From Alitta virens (lineage: Eukaryota; Annelida; Polychaeta; Phyllodocida; Nereididae): DNA of 64,000 nucleotides. The notes beneath the pieces were generated by a model. It had not been told where the DNA came from. It saw nothing but the letters and a program-made list of their open reading frames with translations, and did not search any database. This document shows positions 49,401 through 63,666 of the stretch, piece after piece. Every line of letters starts with the position of its first letter. The stretch's first letter is position 1. Position numbers and translations under genes: made by a program. The stretch is taken from NCBI GenBank assembly GCA_932294295.1, contig OW028574.1:13402215-13466214 (forward strand), in the 5' to 3' direction.

Positions 49401-52400
49401 AATGATGAATACCCTGTTATCCACAATAGAAACAATCTTTTCACTTTGCATTAGCTGCCGTAGTTATTTCTATAAGTAATGCCTTGTAATGTAGGTATTC
49501 TGTAGTCAATCCGGAATTATTTCATTGTTATCACAATGATTTATTTTGTTTCAGTTGTTTGCGCTTGCCTACCACCAATCAAGATGGAATTACAACGATC
49601 AGCAAGATGTGGCCAAGTAGGTTCATTTCTTGTTTTCCATATTTAATGGAATTATTGTCAATGTTTTAGGTAGAACGAACAGTGAGTGAAGTTGATTTCT
49701 AATGTGTATTTGCTCATTATTTCAGTGTTGCCAATGGCTTTGATGAGCATAATATTCCGATGGATGTCATCTGGTTAGATATTGAGCATACTGATGGAAA
49801 AAGGTAAGACTTAAATTGCAGGCAAAATATTAATTGTCATTTTTTGAGGGCTGTTCCATTTAAAAAAGAGGGGGAGGGGGGTGGACCAAAAAATTTTCAG
49901 ACAAATAATATCTGTTTTTATTGACATACAACCCCGCTTTTTCTTACATTTAGATATTAAGAAAATGCTGGTCACCAACCCCCACCCCCTCTTTTTTTCT
50001 TTTGGAGAAAATTTTTTGGTCCACCCTCCCTCCCCCCCCCCCCCTCTTTTGCAAACGGAACAGCCTGAGTAAATTTGAATGAGTGACAATAATGAAGCAT
50101 ATGGGCCTCAAGCTGACTGTTAAATGCAACAATTTGTGTGAATGATGATAAACTGATGTTTCATGATCATATATGTCAAGATTTACCCGATCATTTCATT
50201 GAAATATTGAATAATACTCGCTACTCGTTAGGCAGATCAAAAAAAAAGTTTGGTTCTGATTTCTTACCGACCCCATGTGAAACCCCCCATACCCTTAACT
50301 TTTTATGGAATTTTCAAGCTTTTTTGAAAGGTTGCAAAATACATTACTATAAATTTTGATTCTAAACAATTTTTTTTGGCCGACCTACCGACCCTACATT
50401 TTGAGAGCTATGAAATCGGAACCAAATAATTTTTCCATTTGGCCTTTATGATATTGTTGATGAAATTTTGTGTGATGAATAGATGTTGCAGGTTTTTCAT
50501 TTTCGGTTTATTTTATTTTCGCTGCGTTTTCTTATGTATCATTAAACAAAGCTTGAACAAAGGAAAATTTTATATATCTTCTTGAGTCTGTTTGATTGAA
50601 TTGCCTAATTCACATTTCAGCTGTGTTTGATAAATTGTTTGTTGTCTGCACATAAGGTCGGGCCCTAAAGTTTACAAACACTTTTGTAGAATACAATTCT
50701 CTTCCATGTCTCATATTTTCTCTTAGAATAACCATTCTTTAACTTTTCAATGATAATTCTAATAATTTTTGTTTATTTCTGTGAAAGGTTTTAGCAAAAA
50801 TTTCTGTCTGGGGTTTTAGCAACTAGTGTCACCTCGATGAATTTTATTCACTGTTTCTTTAATGACATCTTGCTCATTATGCTTCAAGTTTGTTGGGTCT
50901 GACTGTAACATGCATTTGTTGTGTAATGACCAGGATTTTGAGATGGATTTCAATCGTTATTTTAATTCGACAGTCAAAACGTTAATCTGAACTGACTCAG
51001 GATGTGGAAATGGCATATATGTGGATTTAATCTATTCTGTCGTCATAATAATAGCTTAACTGTGGCGACTTGTTTACCTACTGTGTGGAATCATTTTGCA
51101 TGTATATTTTTCTGAGTACTAATCCAATCTTGTTATGCTAATTTTGCATTAATCAATTTTGATATTGTCCACATTGTACACATGTAGGCCAAAAGGTTTT
51201 GGCCACCGATAATTACATTTATAAGTCCAGAATTATGGGACTTCGAAACATTGCACACATCAATGATCAGTGCCTTTTGGTAATAGTTTGCTAACTGTCG
51301 ATGTGAGCTTCAAAATTTTAACTTTAAAGACGCTGTCAGATATAACTGTATAATCTGGTGCAGCCTGAACTTTTGGTCTTCAAGTGTACATCTGTGCTGC
51401 ATCTTCCCTGTATTTGTTGCTAACACCCAAGACTTCTGATACAGGTACTACACGTGGGATCCTGATAGATTCCCAGATCCTAAGGATATGCAGGAGAAAC
51501 TATCGCAAGTCGGCCGAAAGTTGGTCGCGGTTGTCGATCCACACATGAAGTCTGATCCTAACTATCGCTATTACAGCCACGCACGAGACAACAATCTTTT
51601 TGTCAAAGATAAAAATGACAAACAGTATGAAGGCTGGTGTTGGCCAGGTACTTCCGCTAAAATAGTGATGATTGTGTCGTCTGTATATATAGTTTGTTTT
51701 TACCCCCATTGCTTACAACTGTACATGGTGTTGTGATCTTGCATGATAGTGAAATTCTTTTCTGTACAGAAATCGGACCATTAATTTTCATAACAAAAAA
51801 AAAGGAAATTCGAATTGAAATGTAATTTGAAAATTAGTTACATTTCAGCTCAGCTGTTTTTGAACAGTTTTGTATTCAATTGACCACAGCACCATGCACA
51901 TTGTACCCATACAATGTATTTTGCTAACCCTATTACTGATTTAAGTTATTATGTTTTTTGTTACGGTAGACTCAGTCAGTTCACTAGTTGTAGCATTAGA
52001 TAAAAATGAAATTTTTCACATTTTTTTTAAATATCCAATGATTATACTTTCCAATTGAGTTTTTCGATATTTATATTAAATTTAAAAATTTTATAACAAG
52101 TTTCTGTACATGTTGAATGACAATTATTAACTGTACGAAAGAGTTCAAGACTAGTTTAACATTTGGCACTTAGCAGAAGAAACGGAGGTGATGGTTTGTG
52201 GCTCTAATGGTCTAATGGCGGCATGAAATTTCCCTAAATGGTATGATAAAAAACACATGGTGTTGGACTACCAGGCATTATTGCATGAAAATTTTGGTGA
52301 GCAGTACCACAAAATTAATTTCGATCTGTCTTCTCATGTTAAGAAAAAAAAGAGGGAATGTTGGTCAAAACTGATGGTTTGTGGCTCTAATGGTCTAATG

Positions 52401-55400
52401 GCGGCATGAAATTTCCCTAAATGGTATGATAAAAAACACATGGTGTTGGACTACCAGGCATTATTGCATGAAAATTTTGGTGAGCAGTACCACAAAATTA
52501 ATTTCGATCTGTCTTCTCATGTTAAGAAAAAAAAGAGGGAATGTTGGTCAAAACTGCTCAAAAGCCATTATATATAGTTATGATGTGTATCTGACTTACA
52601 AAGGATATTTTCATCATGCTCTTACCTTCTATGATTGAATCAGTTACAATACTTGTAAATTATTAGTCATCAGTATCAACTTAATTTCTGTGACATTCAG
52701 AAAACTGCAGTGACTGAAATTAAAAAAGCCTTTTCCACTAGACCTCAAAAATTCAAGAAGATTTTTAGAGACAAAAATTCTCAACAAAGAATCGGAACTT
52801 CAAAACTTGAGATCAATGCTTTAAATTTTATTACATGTATCAAGATTACAAGCATTTTGCTGTATGCTTTACCCATATCTTTGGGTATAACACTGGATGT
52901 GCTCTGATATTGCTTATAACAATTGAATATTCATATAAATTTGAATATTCTTAAATTCCTAACTATTGAACTGACAAAGCTTACCCAGCTATTTCGAACT
53001 GCGCATGTTATAAGTTGCTTTGGTAATTAGGCTCCTGCCCCTGTGTTTAGATTACCAATGCAATGACTTAAGTTTCATATGCGTCATTTACAGGCATGAC
53101 AACATTTTTAGGATTCATGCTGTACTGTGTAACTTCATAACATAAATATATAAGTTGGCGCCTGATCAAGCATATGAAATTTAACTGATTTCTAAGGCTG
53201 CATGTGCGTCTTGTGATCAATTAATGTAATGAAAACTTCATTCCTGACAGGTTCGTAGGACTGCGTTGTTATACCACCTGCCAAGCTGTTAAGTCCAGCA
53301 TGCTTATGCATTATTTAGCTGTGATTTTTATACTTCAGTGGCTTATTATCTTCTTGCACTTGTGCTCTTAGGTATTTCACATGGGACGCCAGTAAATTCC
53401 CTAACTCTATTGAGATGATTCAAAACGTGTCGGCGAAAGGGCGCAAGATAGTGACCATCGTTGACCCCCACATTAAGAAAGATGAGAACTACAAAGTGTA
53501 CCGCGAAGCTAGGGATAAGGGGTTCTATGTTAAGAATAAAGATGGAGTCGATTATGATGGGTGGTGCTGGCCAGGTAAGCTTAAAAACAGAGCAAAAATC
53601 TTGTTATAAAAAAAAATAGAATATTTTGAATACAGCTGTATAACGTCTTGAACCTTTCGGCTCTATGATACTTCATTTACCCCATTAAAAATATACACAA
53701 GTGTATTAAAAGATGCATGCAATGTGTATAGACTCGCATTCTTATAGCACTGCTTCTGGTGCCAAGAAAATTTACCACCATTTCTATCAGTTAAACTGTT
53801 GGAAACCAAAATTCAGTTCAGAAAGGTCACTCTCTGTCCGTTTAATATTTAAACCAGTAGCCTGAGTTTACATTTGTAGTTCCGGTAGTTTCATAATATA
53901 CATCACTGTAGTAGAATATTCAATTGGATGCACTTAATTAATATAGAACTTACTAATATAACCATCTTCAAAATTAATACTAACAATCTAGTTACAGCAC
54001 GTACCACATTTTTGACTCCTCTTGTCAATAATTTGCATGGACTTGTATATTGTACAGAAAGGTAAAATGCACTGGTTATATACACATCTAATTTATGGGT
54101 TGCATAAAGTATATTCTTTGCAATATTTTCCAATGTGGCATGATGATTTATGGTGTGATGTGATCCCTCATTATAGAATTAAGAATCATAGAGTCTTGTG
54201 TGGGTTAAGCAATTGTCATTTTGGAAGAAGTTGCATAATTTGTTCTGTAAAATTGGATATTATATATAAGATAGTTCAAGGAAGCACTACTAATTATTAT
54301 TAACATAGTTTTAATTGCATAATATGGCTATGTATAACCACTGACCTAATCTCGCTAGAATTGTTCTTTAATATGGGTCAATGTATGTTCACCCAGGTTC
54401 CTCCGCATGGCCAGATTTCGTCAACCCCGATGTTCGGAAATGGTGGTCTGATAACTTTGCTCTGAACGAATACGTTGGATCAACTCTTGATTTGCATGTC
54501 TGGAATGACATGAATGAACCATCTGTTTTCAATGGACCTGAGATTACAATGCACAAAGATGCAAAACATCATGGAGGATTCGAGCACCGAGATGTTCACA
54601 ATATTTATGGGTTGTATGTGGTGAGTGATTCTTAAAGATGCATCCGCTCCACGCTATTTTAAATAAATTAGGCCTATGCTGAAAAGTCTTAATTTAACCC
54701 AGTTTCCTTTATCATTTGAATGATGTTATTGTATTTTGCAGCAAAAAGCGACAATTGATGGGCTGGTGGCTCGTAGTAATAATGAGCTGCGTGCTTTTGT
54801 GTTGTCAAGAGCTGGTTTTGCTGGAACTCAACGTTATGGTGAGTCCACATGAATCTTAAAATTAAAATAAGATTGAAATACATAGGGATTTATATATAAT
54901 GGCCTATTTATTGGCATCCTAAAAAGATGAGGAAGTGTTCTATGCTAGGTCCATCAAATATTTGACATTTGCATATGAGGTGCTTCACTGTGAATTCAGG
55001 CCACCAAAAATGAAGTAGAATTTGAGCTATTAAGAAAGTCTGTTTATTGAGTAGGGATGGCAATGCTGATTGTACAATCTAATTAGGAATTAGTTGACTG
55101 CACACGACAAGACTCAATGTCTGTAGCATATGGTTACAATATAAGCACATCTTGTTTGTAGTGCAAATCGCATAAAACTTGATTTTTGTCACAAATTACA
55201 GGAGCTGTGTGGACGGGTGATAATACAGGTGAATGGAGTCATTTGCAGATCAGTCTTCCGATGGTGTTGAGTCTCAACCTCGTTGGTATCACTCTCAGTG
55301 GCGCTGATATTGGAGGGTTCTTCAAAAACCCGGATGCCGAACTCCTCACCAGATGGTACCAGGTAAGTGAAGTTAAAAATATTGTTATTATTAACTGCTG

Positions 55401-58400
55401 ATAAAAAATTGGTGAATGATAGAACAGTGAATAATTGGCTGGTAGACACAGAAAACTATAGGTGTATGCTTATGTCACATGCATGAATTAATTCATGATG
55501 GCATTTGGCAGCTTTATAATCTCACCAGTTTGCAGAAGCCAAATTTATATTGTCATCTGCTGAGAATATGCACAGAACTACTCATGGTGAAAACTACTCA
55601 TTCTTGAATGATGTTGAAGCGCTATCTATTGGAATATCATGCAGCTTGGTTATTAGTTCAATCAGTTCAAACTTTTGCTATTTATGAATCAGTTTCAAAT
55701 GTTTAAAAATTTAAATCAACCTCACGAACTATGTTGATTAGTGTTAAGTTGATGTTGTTTCTTCCAAGTGTAATCCAACTATCTGTCAATTTAGTTGTTG
55801 CAAATTATGTTTATATTTGTGTCTTTTTAGGCAGCAGCTTTCCAACCTTTCTTCAGAGCTCATGCTCACTTGGACACCAGGCGGCGTGAACCGTGGCTCC
55901 TCCCTGAGGAAAACATGAACGTCATTCGTGATGCCATCAGAGAGAGATACGCTCTGCTGCCGTATTGGTATACTCTCTTCTATCACGGAGAACGTGAGGG
56001 TGGACCTGTGATGCGACCTCTTTGGGTCGAGTTCCCAACAGACAAGGCTGGATTTGGGGTCGATAACGAACACATGTTAGGTTCAGCTCTGCTTGTTCAT
56101 CCAGTTACAGAGAGTGGTGCCAATCATGTCAATGTATACTTCCCTGGAGAAGGAGAGGTACGACCATCTTTCATACTTCCAGCACATATTAAATAGGAAC
56201 TTTTGGATAAAATGAAAACAAGTCCATGTTTAACCCCTTACTGTAAACTTTCATAACACATGATGCCTGTCCAATAATGTCACCACTGCATGATCCCATT
56301 TTTTTGGATGGAAAAACCCTCAGATTTTCTGTCCATATCGGCACTTTACTGAGATGAGTAGACTGTTTTGATGCTGTTGAATCCAGCCACTGTTCAGGGA
56401 GCAAGTGGGGGGACTCCAGAATGTCTCAGAACTATGTCACTAAGTGTGTAAATTGCAGGTTATTCAGTGAATTTTGGAAATAACAAACCTTGCTTAAAAA
56501 ACTAGCTAAAACCTACAAAAATCTGGCTATTTTTGCCCAAATTGGTGCGGTTCTTAGCCTAGTATGCAGCCTCCAATGATTGTATTAGTGCCCCTGGTGG
56601 TGAATGTTAGAACTACGGCACTGTCTTAAGGTATGACTATAGAGAAATCATAATGGTTACTCTATGGCATGACCAAAACAGTTTATGTTTCTGTCATCTG
56701 AATGCATATATCAATTGGTAAGATGAAGAACTCTGTTCAATGAGCCACTCTGTCAGGTGTTCATTAGTCATCACCCTTGACTGGTGTTTTTCTGTCATGA
56801 GAGCTGTCAGATCTATTTGTATCTTAACCCTTTTTTGTTAAGATAATTAACATTTAACATGGGTATTTATAGATTTCTTTGTCTCAAACACTTATAAATG
56901 ATTAATGCAATATTATAAAGTAAAAGGGCTGGTTCTCGTGTGACCTTTGTACCCGGAAATACTCGTACAATACATGACGTCACTATTACATAATACTATT
57001 TGACATCATCTACAATTGGGCTGCGGTGACATCATGTATTTTATTAATATTTCCGGGTACAAGATCACACAATAATTGACCAGCCCTATACATAATTATG
57101 GTGCGTTAGTATACTAACGCACCATATTAGATTGCTGATTTCGCGTAATGCTTCCGGTTTGCCATTTTCCGAGCGGCAAATTTGAAGTTACATGTTAATC
57201 CAATGGGGCCAGTTCGGCGGAAGGCTCAAGCGTGTATAAAGCACATATGCACTCAAAGTACGGACCTGTCGGCGTTACCAAACGGTTGTGTAGAACTTCA
57301 TAGTCTTCGGCACTGATTCCTGGGCTTATCTATCCAGTATATTTCTCAAAATCATCATTTTGCATGCATACTGGCCGCTCGTTCATCTTCGTGTATCTCC
57401 GTCAAAGCCATCACTAAACGCCAGGTGTCGCCACTGTGTTGATGCTGAATTATACAGTGTCGCCCTCTCGTGTTTGAATCTTATCATGATTGCTATCGAA
57501 TTGCGCTCAGCTTGTTCGTCGCACAGAAATTTGGTACAGATGGCAACTAAAAGTGCTACATTTTAAAGCCCAGTTCCAGCTCTTTAGCTCCAATAGTTAC
57601 TCCACAAACGTCGTCGGCATTGCATCATACACCCCTGCATAATTTGGCGAGCATAGTCACACTTTAGAGTGTAGAGATCAACGTGCATGACTTCACCCAC
57701 GAAAATGAGAGGAGGCCAAATACAATCTACTACAGTAGTTTAAACGAAATTTTGGGCGGTGACTTGACTAGTTATATCTCTAAAAACGGGCAGTGAGCTG
57801 ACTAGGCCTTTGGCGGTGACTTGACTACGGCCGGTGAGCGGTGAGTTGCCATAGGCGGTATTAAGAGAGATACAAATTAGAATAGAAAATACTCGCTTTC
57901 CGACAGCCAAATCATTTGCATGACACTCACCTGAATGGGATGTCTTGGCATTTCTACGTGTCAAAAGGTGTTTAATTGTTTTCTGCGAATATTTTCCAAT
58001 TGTTTATACAATATATGCTTCTTGCTCTTAACTTATTAGATCATGCTGTTCCGCTCTACGCACCATTTGCGCATTACCATGCGCTCTAGTTTATAATTGT
58101 AGGTATCTTGTGACTCTTTAGATAGCTGTATGGTACGTAACGGGGTAGAAATTTAATGTTACTCATGCATGGTCTCTTTGTTTCTGATTTTAAGTTACAA
58201 TAACTAACATTCACACACTAAGTGGTTATCATTCGTTTATTATTGGCACGAAGTGCCAATTCTTACGTTGCTTGGTGGAGGCGTTTTCGCGTAATGCGTC
58301 CGGTTTGCCATTTTTCGAGCGGCAAATTCGAACTTACATGTTAATCCAATGAGGCCAGTTCGGGTATACGTTCAAGTGTGTATATAGCATACTTCTACAC

Positions 58401-61400
58401 GTCGTAGCACCCTGCCACCTTGTCCGTCCATAGTGTACTGCCTTTGGAGTGTTTTCCACTTATGTTTTGTTTTATGTGTTCCATACATTTCTTGAAATCG
58501 TTGTTTGTTGCCTTCGCGAGTACCTCGGCTGTTTCCGGCCACAAGATGGCGAACTCTGACGGAAATGACCGAAGTGCGTTTGTACAGCTTCGTGCGTGTT
58601 CGGGGGAGAGGCTGACAGTGACATTATCAAAGCGAACCGGAGCGCATAACTTCGTCAAAAGTTAAATAAAACATAGAAAGTCATAGAATACCTTTCTGAA
58701 CAAATACGGTATCCACTCCCTCTGAAAACGGCAAAATTCGCCTTCAAAACGTAGCTAAGACCGTCGTGATTTTCAGTGACAACCGCCATTTTGATTACTT
58801 TGTGTTATGCGCTGTCATTGGTCGAAATGGGTTGACCCAAAATATAACAGCCAATCAGTGATTAGCTTGCTTGGAGCAGTATCAAAAACATACTGTATAT
58901 GATTTTCAACCTCTTGGTACACACGTTGATCTTGGGTTTGCCCTGAATGTTTAAACTTGGATAAACCATAGTTTTATCCAATTGAGGTTTAAATAACTTA
59001 CTGACATTTTTTTGTAGACAATGAAGTGCATGTTGACTCAGCAAAAATATGGTGTTGCTTAATACAACATGACATGCAAATATATACCACGAAAACAACA
59101 AAAAACTTATTAAATAATTAATAAATTCCTTCTTTTTTTTTTTCATGAAATGATAAAGTGTAATAGATTGGAATAGTTCTTCATGAAAAAATAAAATTAT
59201 TTTACATCACAATAAAACTCAAATATTTTATGTCCAATTACTTGCTGAATTGAATGACAAGCAATTGTGAAAAAAAAAATATATACATATAATTAAAGTT
59301 TGTTACTTTCTGATTAATCAGCTGATCATTTTCAATAATACAAGTTAATCGTATTTTACACATTCTCTTTTTTCTCTTTATATCTATGGCGCCGAATTTA
59401 CCGTTCGCCAAATTCACTAAGCCGAGTTCACTATTTTTTGCGCAGAATTCACTGTTCCAGAGGCGCCGAATGTGTATTTGCGCCGAATTCACCCGAATTC
59501 CTTTTATTCGACAACTTCATGCCATTCATGACAAACGGATATCTCTTCAGAAATGACTTTTATGACGTTCTGCCTTTTATTTAATGTATACCTGCGTGCC
59601 AATTTGCACATTTCTATGTGCTCTAGTTTGTATTCTTGTTCTTGTGTTTCAGATCTGGTACAACACAAAAAATTTCCAGGCATTCCATGGAAAAGCCTCT
59701 CAGTATATTTCAGTTGATTTGCATACGGTAAGTAAAAAATTGAATTTGAAAGATTGGTGAATTAGTGTGTACTCTTGAAAAATCCCCCACTTGTGATTTG
59801 GGAATTTAATTGAATAGAGATTAATAGAGATATATATCTACCTCCCACTTTATGGAGGTTTGCTGCCTGCCTGGGAGAGGGTGCTCATGTTTTACCCAGT
59901 TTTTGCACTAACCAAAGGTCATTGGTGACCAAAATTCATCTTGCAGCATTGTTGCTGGAAGGGGTATGACCCACTTAGTTCTATGGCATGACCCACTTAT
60001 GCTTAGCCCCATGCATTTGCAATGGAAAATTCCAGTACACCAGACGATGTCTGGTGATATGAATTTGCTCAACATGTTGAGGTTACTGAAAAATGTGATA
60101 AACTTGTACATACACCTCATGGATATCCTGATGGATTCTTTAGTACACCTTAGCACTGTATACTGCCAGCAAAACAGGAGAAACAACAAGGCCATGTGAG
60201 TTACACAGATCTTAGTCACAGTGTAGAAATAAGTCAGCCATTTTGCCAGCTATATATGGACATGTGGTGTTTCGAGCAAAAGCCAAAAGTGTTAAAACGG
60301 CCATGAGCAATCGCCATAATGAAAATATACATGTTGATGTATTTTTCTGCATCAACAAGTGCGTTTTTTATTGATAAGTTTTTTAAGCGTTTATAGTTTA
60401 CCAGGGCCGCTAAAAGGTTAAAAAGAAACAGGTCAGTAGGTCGTATCCCTGCATGACCTGCAAACGCATCCAGCCATTTTAACTCTGATCTGTCAGACAT
60501 TAAAAAATCCCTATTTAATGCTGAACAGCTTTAGTTTCAAGCTGTAAATGGTCCTCAAAATAAATCTTGAGGAACCAAGAACTAGTGTTGCCAACTCTCA
60601 CGAAATATTTGTCGTGAGTCTCTTTAAATTTCAACCAGAATATATAATAACTGATAATTGCATTAAAATTTATCTCAACATTGCAACTATCATGAATTTT
60701 CAATGTCCAAGGTTAGCAACACTGAAAAACTGTCCTTTATTGATTACTTTAATGTTATGTTGTTCCAGGTTCCTGTTTTCCAAAGAGGTGGCACAATTGT
60801 CCCTCGTAAGGAGAGACCGAGGAGGTCATCTGCTCTGACGTATAATGATCCATTCACTCTTGTAATTGCCTTGGATAACAAGGTAAAGTATTGCATGAAA
60901 TGTTTTAATCTTTTTTGTTAGCAATCTCAATATCAATATTTTTGCAATGTCCTTGCATTATATCTTACTAATGAATTTTTCTCATATCTCTTTGTAAGTT
61001 CTGATGTTTTTAAGTTTCATTTTAATGTCTTTTCCAGGGCACAGCGTCTGGTGATTTGTATGTGGATGATTATGTCTCATTCAAGTATAAGAATGGAGAA
61101 TACCTATGCAGAGACTTTGAATATGCTAATGGCGTTTTGACGTCCAAGTAAGTATATTATTGTTAATAAACTGGAGGTGCATTATTGTACAAACATTTGT
61201 TATTACTTTGAAGACAAGTAATATTGGATCAACTCAGATTCGTCAACATTGTTTAAAATTTTAGCTTCAAATTAAATCTTGAGTGAAATATTTGATTTTT
61301 TGATTTGGATGCTCATGAATTAAAGTTGTTGTATTTCTTTTTTCCGCGTTGCAATATGCTGAATTTTTTTGCAGGGCTGCTGATAAAGGTAATTTCAAGA

Positions 61401-61677
61401 CTGAAGCGTGGTTAGAAAAAATACAAATCGTTGGCTTGACCAGAAGTCCATCTGTTGTTGAGATGCGTACCTCAGGTAAGCTAAGTCTGAGTTTTTTTTA
61501 GACAGTACATAATCAAAGCATAGATATTGATAACCAATTATGGCTTTTGTTAAAATAACATGATTATTTATTCTTTCAGCTGGCGAGTCTCATTTAGGTT
61601 TCAAATTTGAGTCATTGAAAAATATGGTAACTATCAGGAAACCAGGAGTTAATATTGCAAAAAATAAGTATCTGTGA
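43435..61677 (+). CDS. GANAB: Glucosidase II alpha subunit, copy 2, altered C-terminus
   Basis: Tandem paralogue with the same exon set: 43435-43454, 45652-45750, 45845-45953, 46039-46172, 46455-46625, 47526-47589, 48075-48132, 48265-48361, 48491-48592, 48748-48826, 49069-49242, 49555-49616, 49726-49803, 51445-51647 or 53372-53574, 54397-54620, 54742-54838, 55202-55362, 55831-56157, 59653-59727, 60769-60882, 61038-61147, 61375-61475, 61580-61677. They join to 918 aa. Catalytic motifs WNDMNEPS and TGDNTGEW are intact. Replacements seen versus copy 1: D/E in exon 14B, I/V in exon 15, S/T in exon 19, K/R in exon 22. A deletion replaces the last nine residues (GEDFTITLK) with AKNKYL. Whether the enzyme still folds is unknown. 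Confidence 0.93.
43895..44524. mobile_element. Foldback-like element, complete copy, 630 bp
   Basis: Both ends are present: GTCATAACGGCTACACGCGA on the left and its inverse on the right (..CGTGTAGCCGTTATGAC). The arms are arrays of a 15-bp unit (AACCAAAACGGCTAC). No clear target duplication. No open frame of known type. Confidence 0.65.
49849..50065. mobile_element. Intronic MITE with G-rich inverted ends, copy 2
   Basis: The same element and site as 25896-26110, flanked by TGAG. Present before the gene duplication. Confidence 0.75.
51445..51647 (+). CDS. GANAB: GANAB copy 2 alternative exon 14A
   Basis: Appears identical in sequence to 27448-27650, including the weak donor GTACTT. 203 nt, same phases. 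Confidence 0.9.
52191..52556. repeat. 183-bp tandem duplication inside the 14A-14B intron
   Basis: Two nearly identical 183-bp units beginning ATGGTTTGTGGCTCTAATGG (52191 and 52374). Copy 1 has a single unit at 28193-28375, so this arose after the gene duplication. Confidence 0.88.
53372..53574 (+). CDS. GANAB: GANAB copy 2 alternative exon 14B
   Basis: 203 nt with the same phases and donor GTAAGC. One residue differs from copy 1 (KDE versus KDD after DPHIK). Confidence 0.9.
57097..58089. mobile_element. Helitron/Helentron-like element 1, second gene copy
   Basis: The 30-bp palindrome and CTAG hairpin end are as in 32938-33930. Confidence 0.5.
58242..59626. mobile_element. Helitron/Helentron-like element 2, second gene copy
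   Basis: Same ends as 34084-35472, again ending 26 bp before the exon 19 acceptor (59653). Confidence 0.5.
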
Positions 61678-63666
61678 TCTACATAAAAGCTGCCATGTTA
61701 ATATGAATTATGATATGTATAGATTAGAATGCTGTATAATTGATTGTACAAATACGACTTATGTCAATTGCATATCTTAATTTTTCTAATGATATTGAAA
61801 TGATATTAAAATGGAAGTATAACCAGAATTATATTCCATTGATTATATTTATACACAACTAGGCAAAGCATAAAGAACCTGAGGGATGCTTTTTACATTC
61901 CTATAGTCATGAAATTGAATGATTGTATAAATAAGATATTATTGTTCGGGTAATGATAACTGTTTCTTGAATATATTCTGATTATGAAACGTTGATGAAC
62001 TGCCTCCCAATAACTGATTTTTGTCATAAGTTTGAAATTAATATATGATGGTTTGATATACCATTGTACTGTCTTTGCACAGCTGATCCTTTACGTGTGC
62101 CATTTTCATTTAAAATCATTTGTAATTTCTACTATGTTAATCAAAGTAATTCAATGTGTATATGGTGTCTCTTGTGTATATCAAGAAGGCTGTCTCTTTG
62201 AAATGAGTTGCAGGTACGTCTTAATTTATTGCTGCTTATCCACTCTGATATATTGAAATGTTCAACGGTTAAGATTAAGCCAGAGATGTTTTATGAATTG
62301 CATTTTGGACTGAAGACTAAAAAATACCCATGCTAGTTGTTCCCTAAATTTTATATTTCATCGTACATAATATATGTTATTAAAAATGTTCTGAACTGGA
62401 TTAAAATATCTGGCCCAAAGACTTGATTATTAGAATCTATTAATATCCAGTGGAGAATGACATCATTGTGGATTGTTGTGTTGTACTCTTCATATATCAT
62501 TAAGTTGGCATAGGTGGTCTATCTTATAACCTTTTTTGAAGGATCTTAATATTATAGAATCATAAACTGTCATCCGAGGAGATCTCTGTGCTGAACTAAA
62601 CTGAATAAATGAACACGAATTTGTGTTGTAATAAGCTACAAAATTATTTTGGTCTATTCTTTTTTTTATTAAATACCCTTGCATTGATGGGGTTGTGAAT
62701 ATCATCAAAATATGCTGTTTAACAACTCTGAATTTGTATTCCAATATGGTACCATGGGTTGTTTAGCATGGTCCAGGGATCCCATTCAGCACCTTTTCAT
62801 CTTGAAGATTCAAAAAAGATACAATACTCCTGTCTGAAATGGTCTTGTCAGTATGGCCTGTGAATTTCCTTCAGCATATTAATTTTTTTTTTATCTTGAA
62901 GAATGAATTAAAACTACAACCTTCCAGTCCAAAATGGTCTTGTCTTTATGGCTTGTGAATTTCATTTAATGGCTCTTCCAGTGCTGAATGTGTGGTGTGC
63001 TATAAACTACAAAATTATTGGTCTATAGATATTTTCTACATTTTATTAAAAACCCTTGCACTGATGTGGTTGTGAATGTCATCAAAATACGGTTTTTAGT
63101 AACTTCAGATTTATATTTCAAAGTTGTATATGGTTCTAAGATCCTAACCTGTAGTTTTCATTTTAAAGAAGGAATGAAAATGCAATTAATCCCAAATGGT
63201 CTCGTCCATATGGCCTGTGAATTTCATTTAATTGCTCGTCTGCACATTTTGCACAAAGAATAGCTCATTTAGCGCCTCTACATAGGTGAGTATTGCATTT
63301 CTGAAGGCTCAAAACGATTAACTGAAAGATGCCTTGCTGTTGAATGTGTGACAGCTGCAGGTCTACGATATTACAGTACTGCTGCTCTTAAGTGACCAAC
63401 CCTTAGCAGGCTGATGACGGTCTCATAAGGGATGGTACTGGCCAGTGGGGTAGTTGTTCAAGGTTTCATCATTCAAACAAACCAAGGACCTAGCTTAAAG
63501 CATGCTTAAAGTGAATCATCACAACGACTCCGGTGTCAGTGAATCCACATTGACATAAGACTGAATGCCCAACTTTGTATGCTTGACAAATGATTTTTGA
63601 CTATTAATCTAATGCACATCATGGCTGAGAGATGGGAACACTTGGCTGCAGAATATGGAGTTGATG
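61678..63666. other. GANAB copy 2 3' flank
   Basis: Counterpart of about 37659-39667. The first 150 bp of the copy 1 3' UTR, including its AATAAA at 37541, is missing here. The AATAAA within CTGAATAAATGA (near 62605) is kept. No coding exon. Confidence 0.65.
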
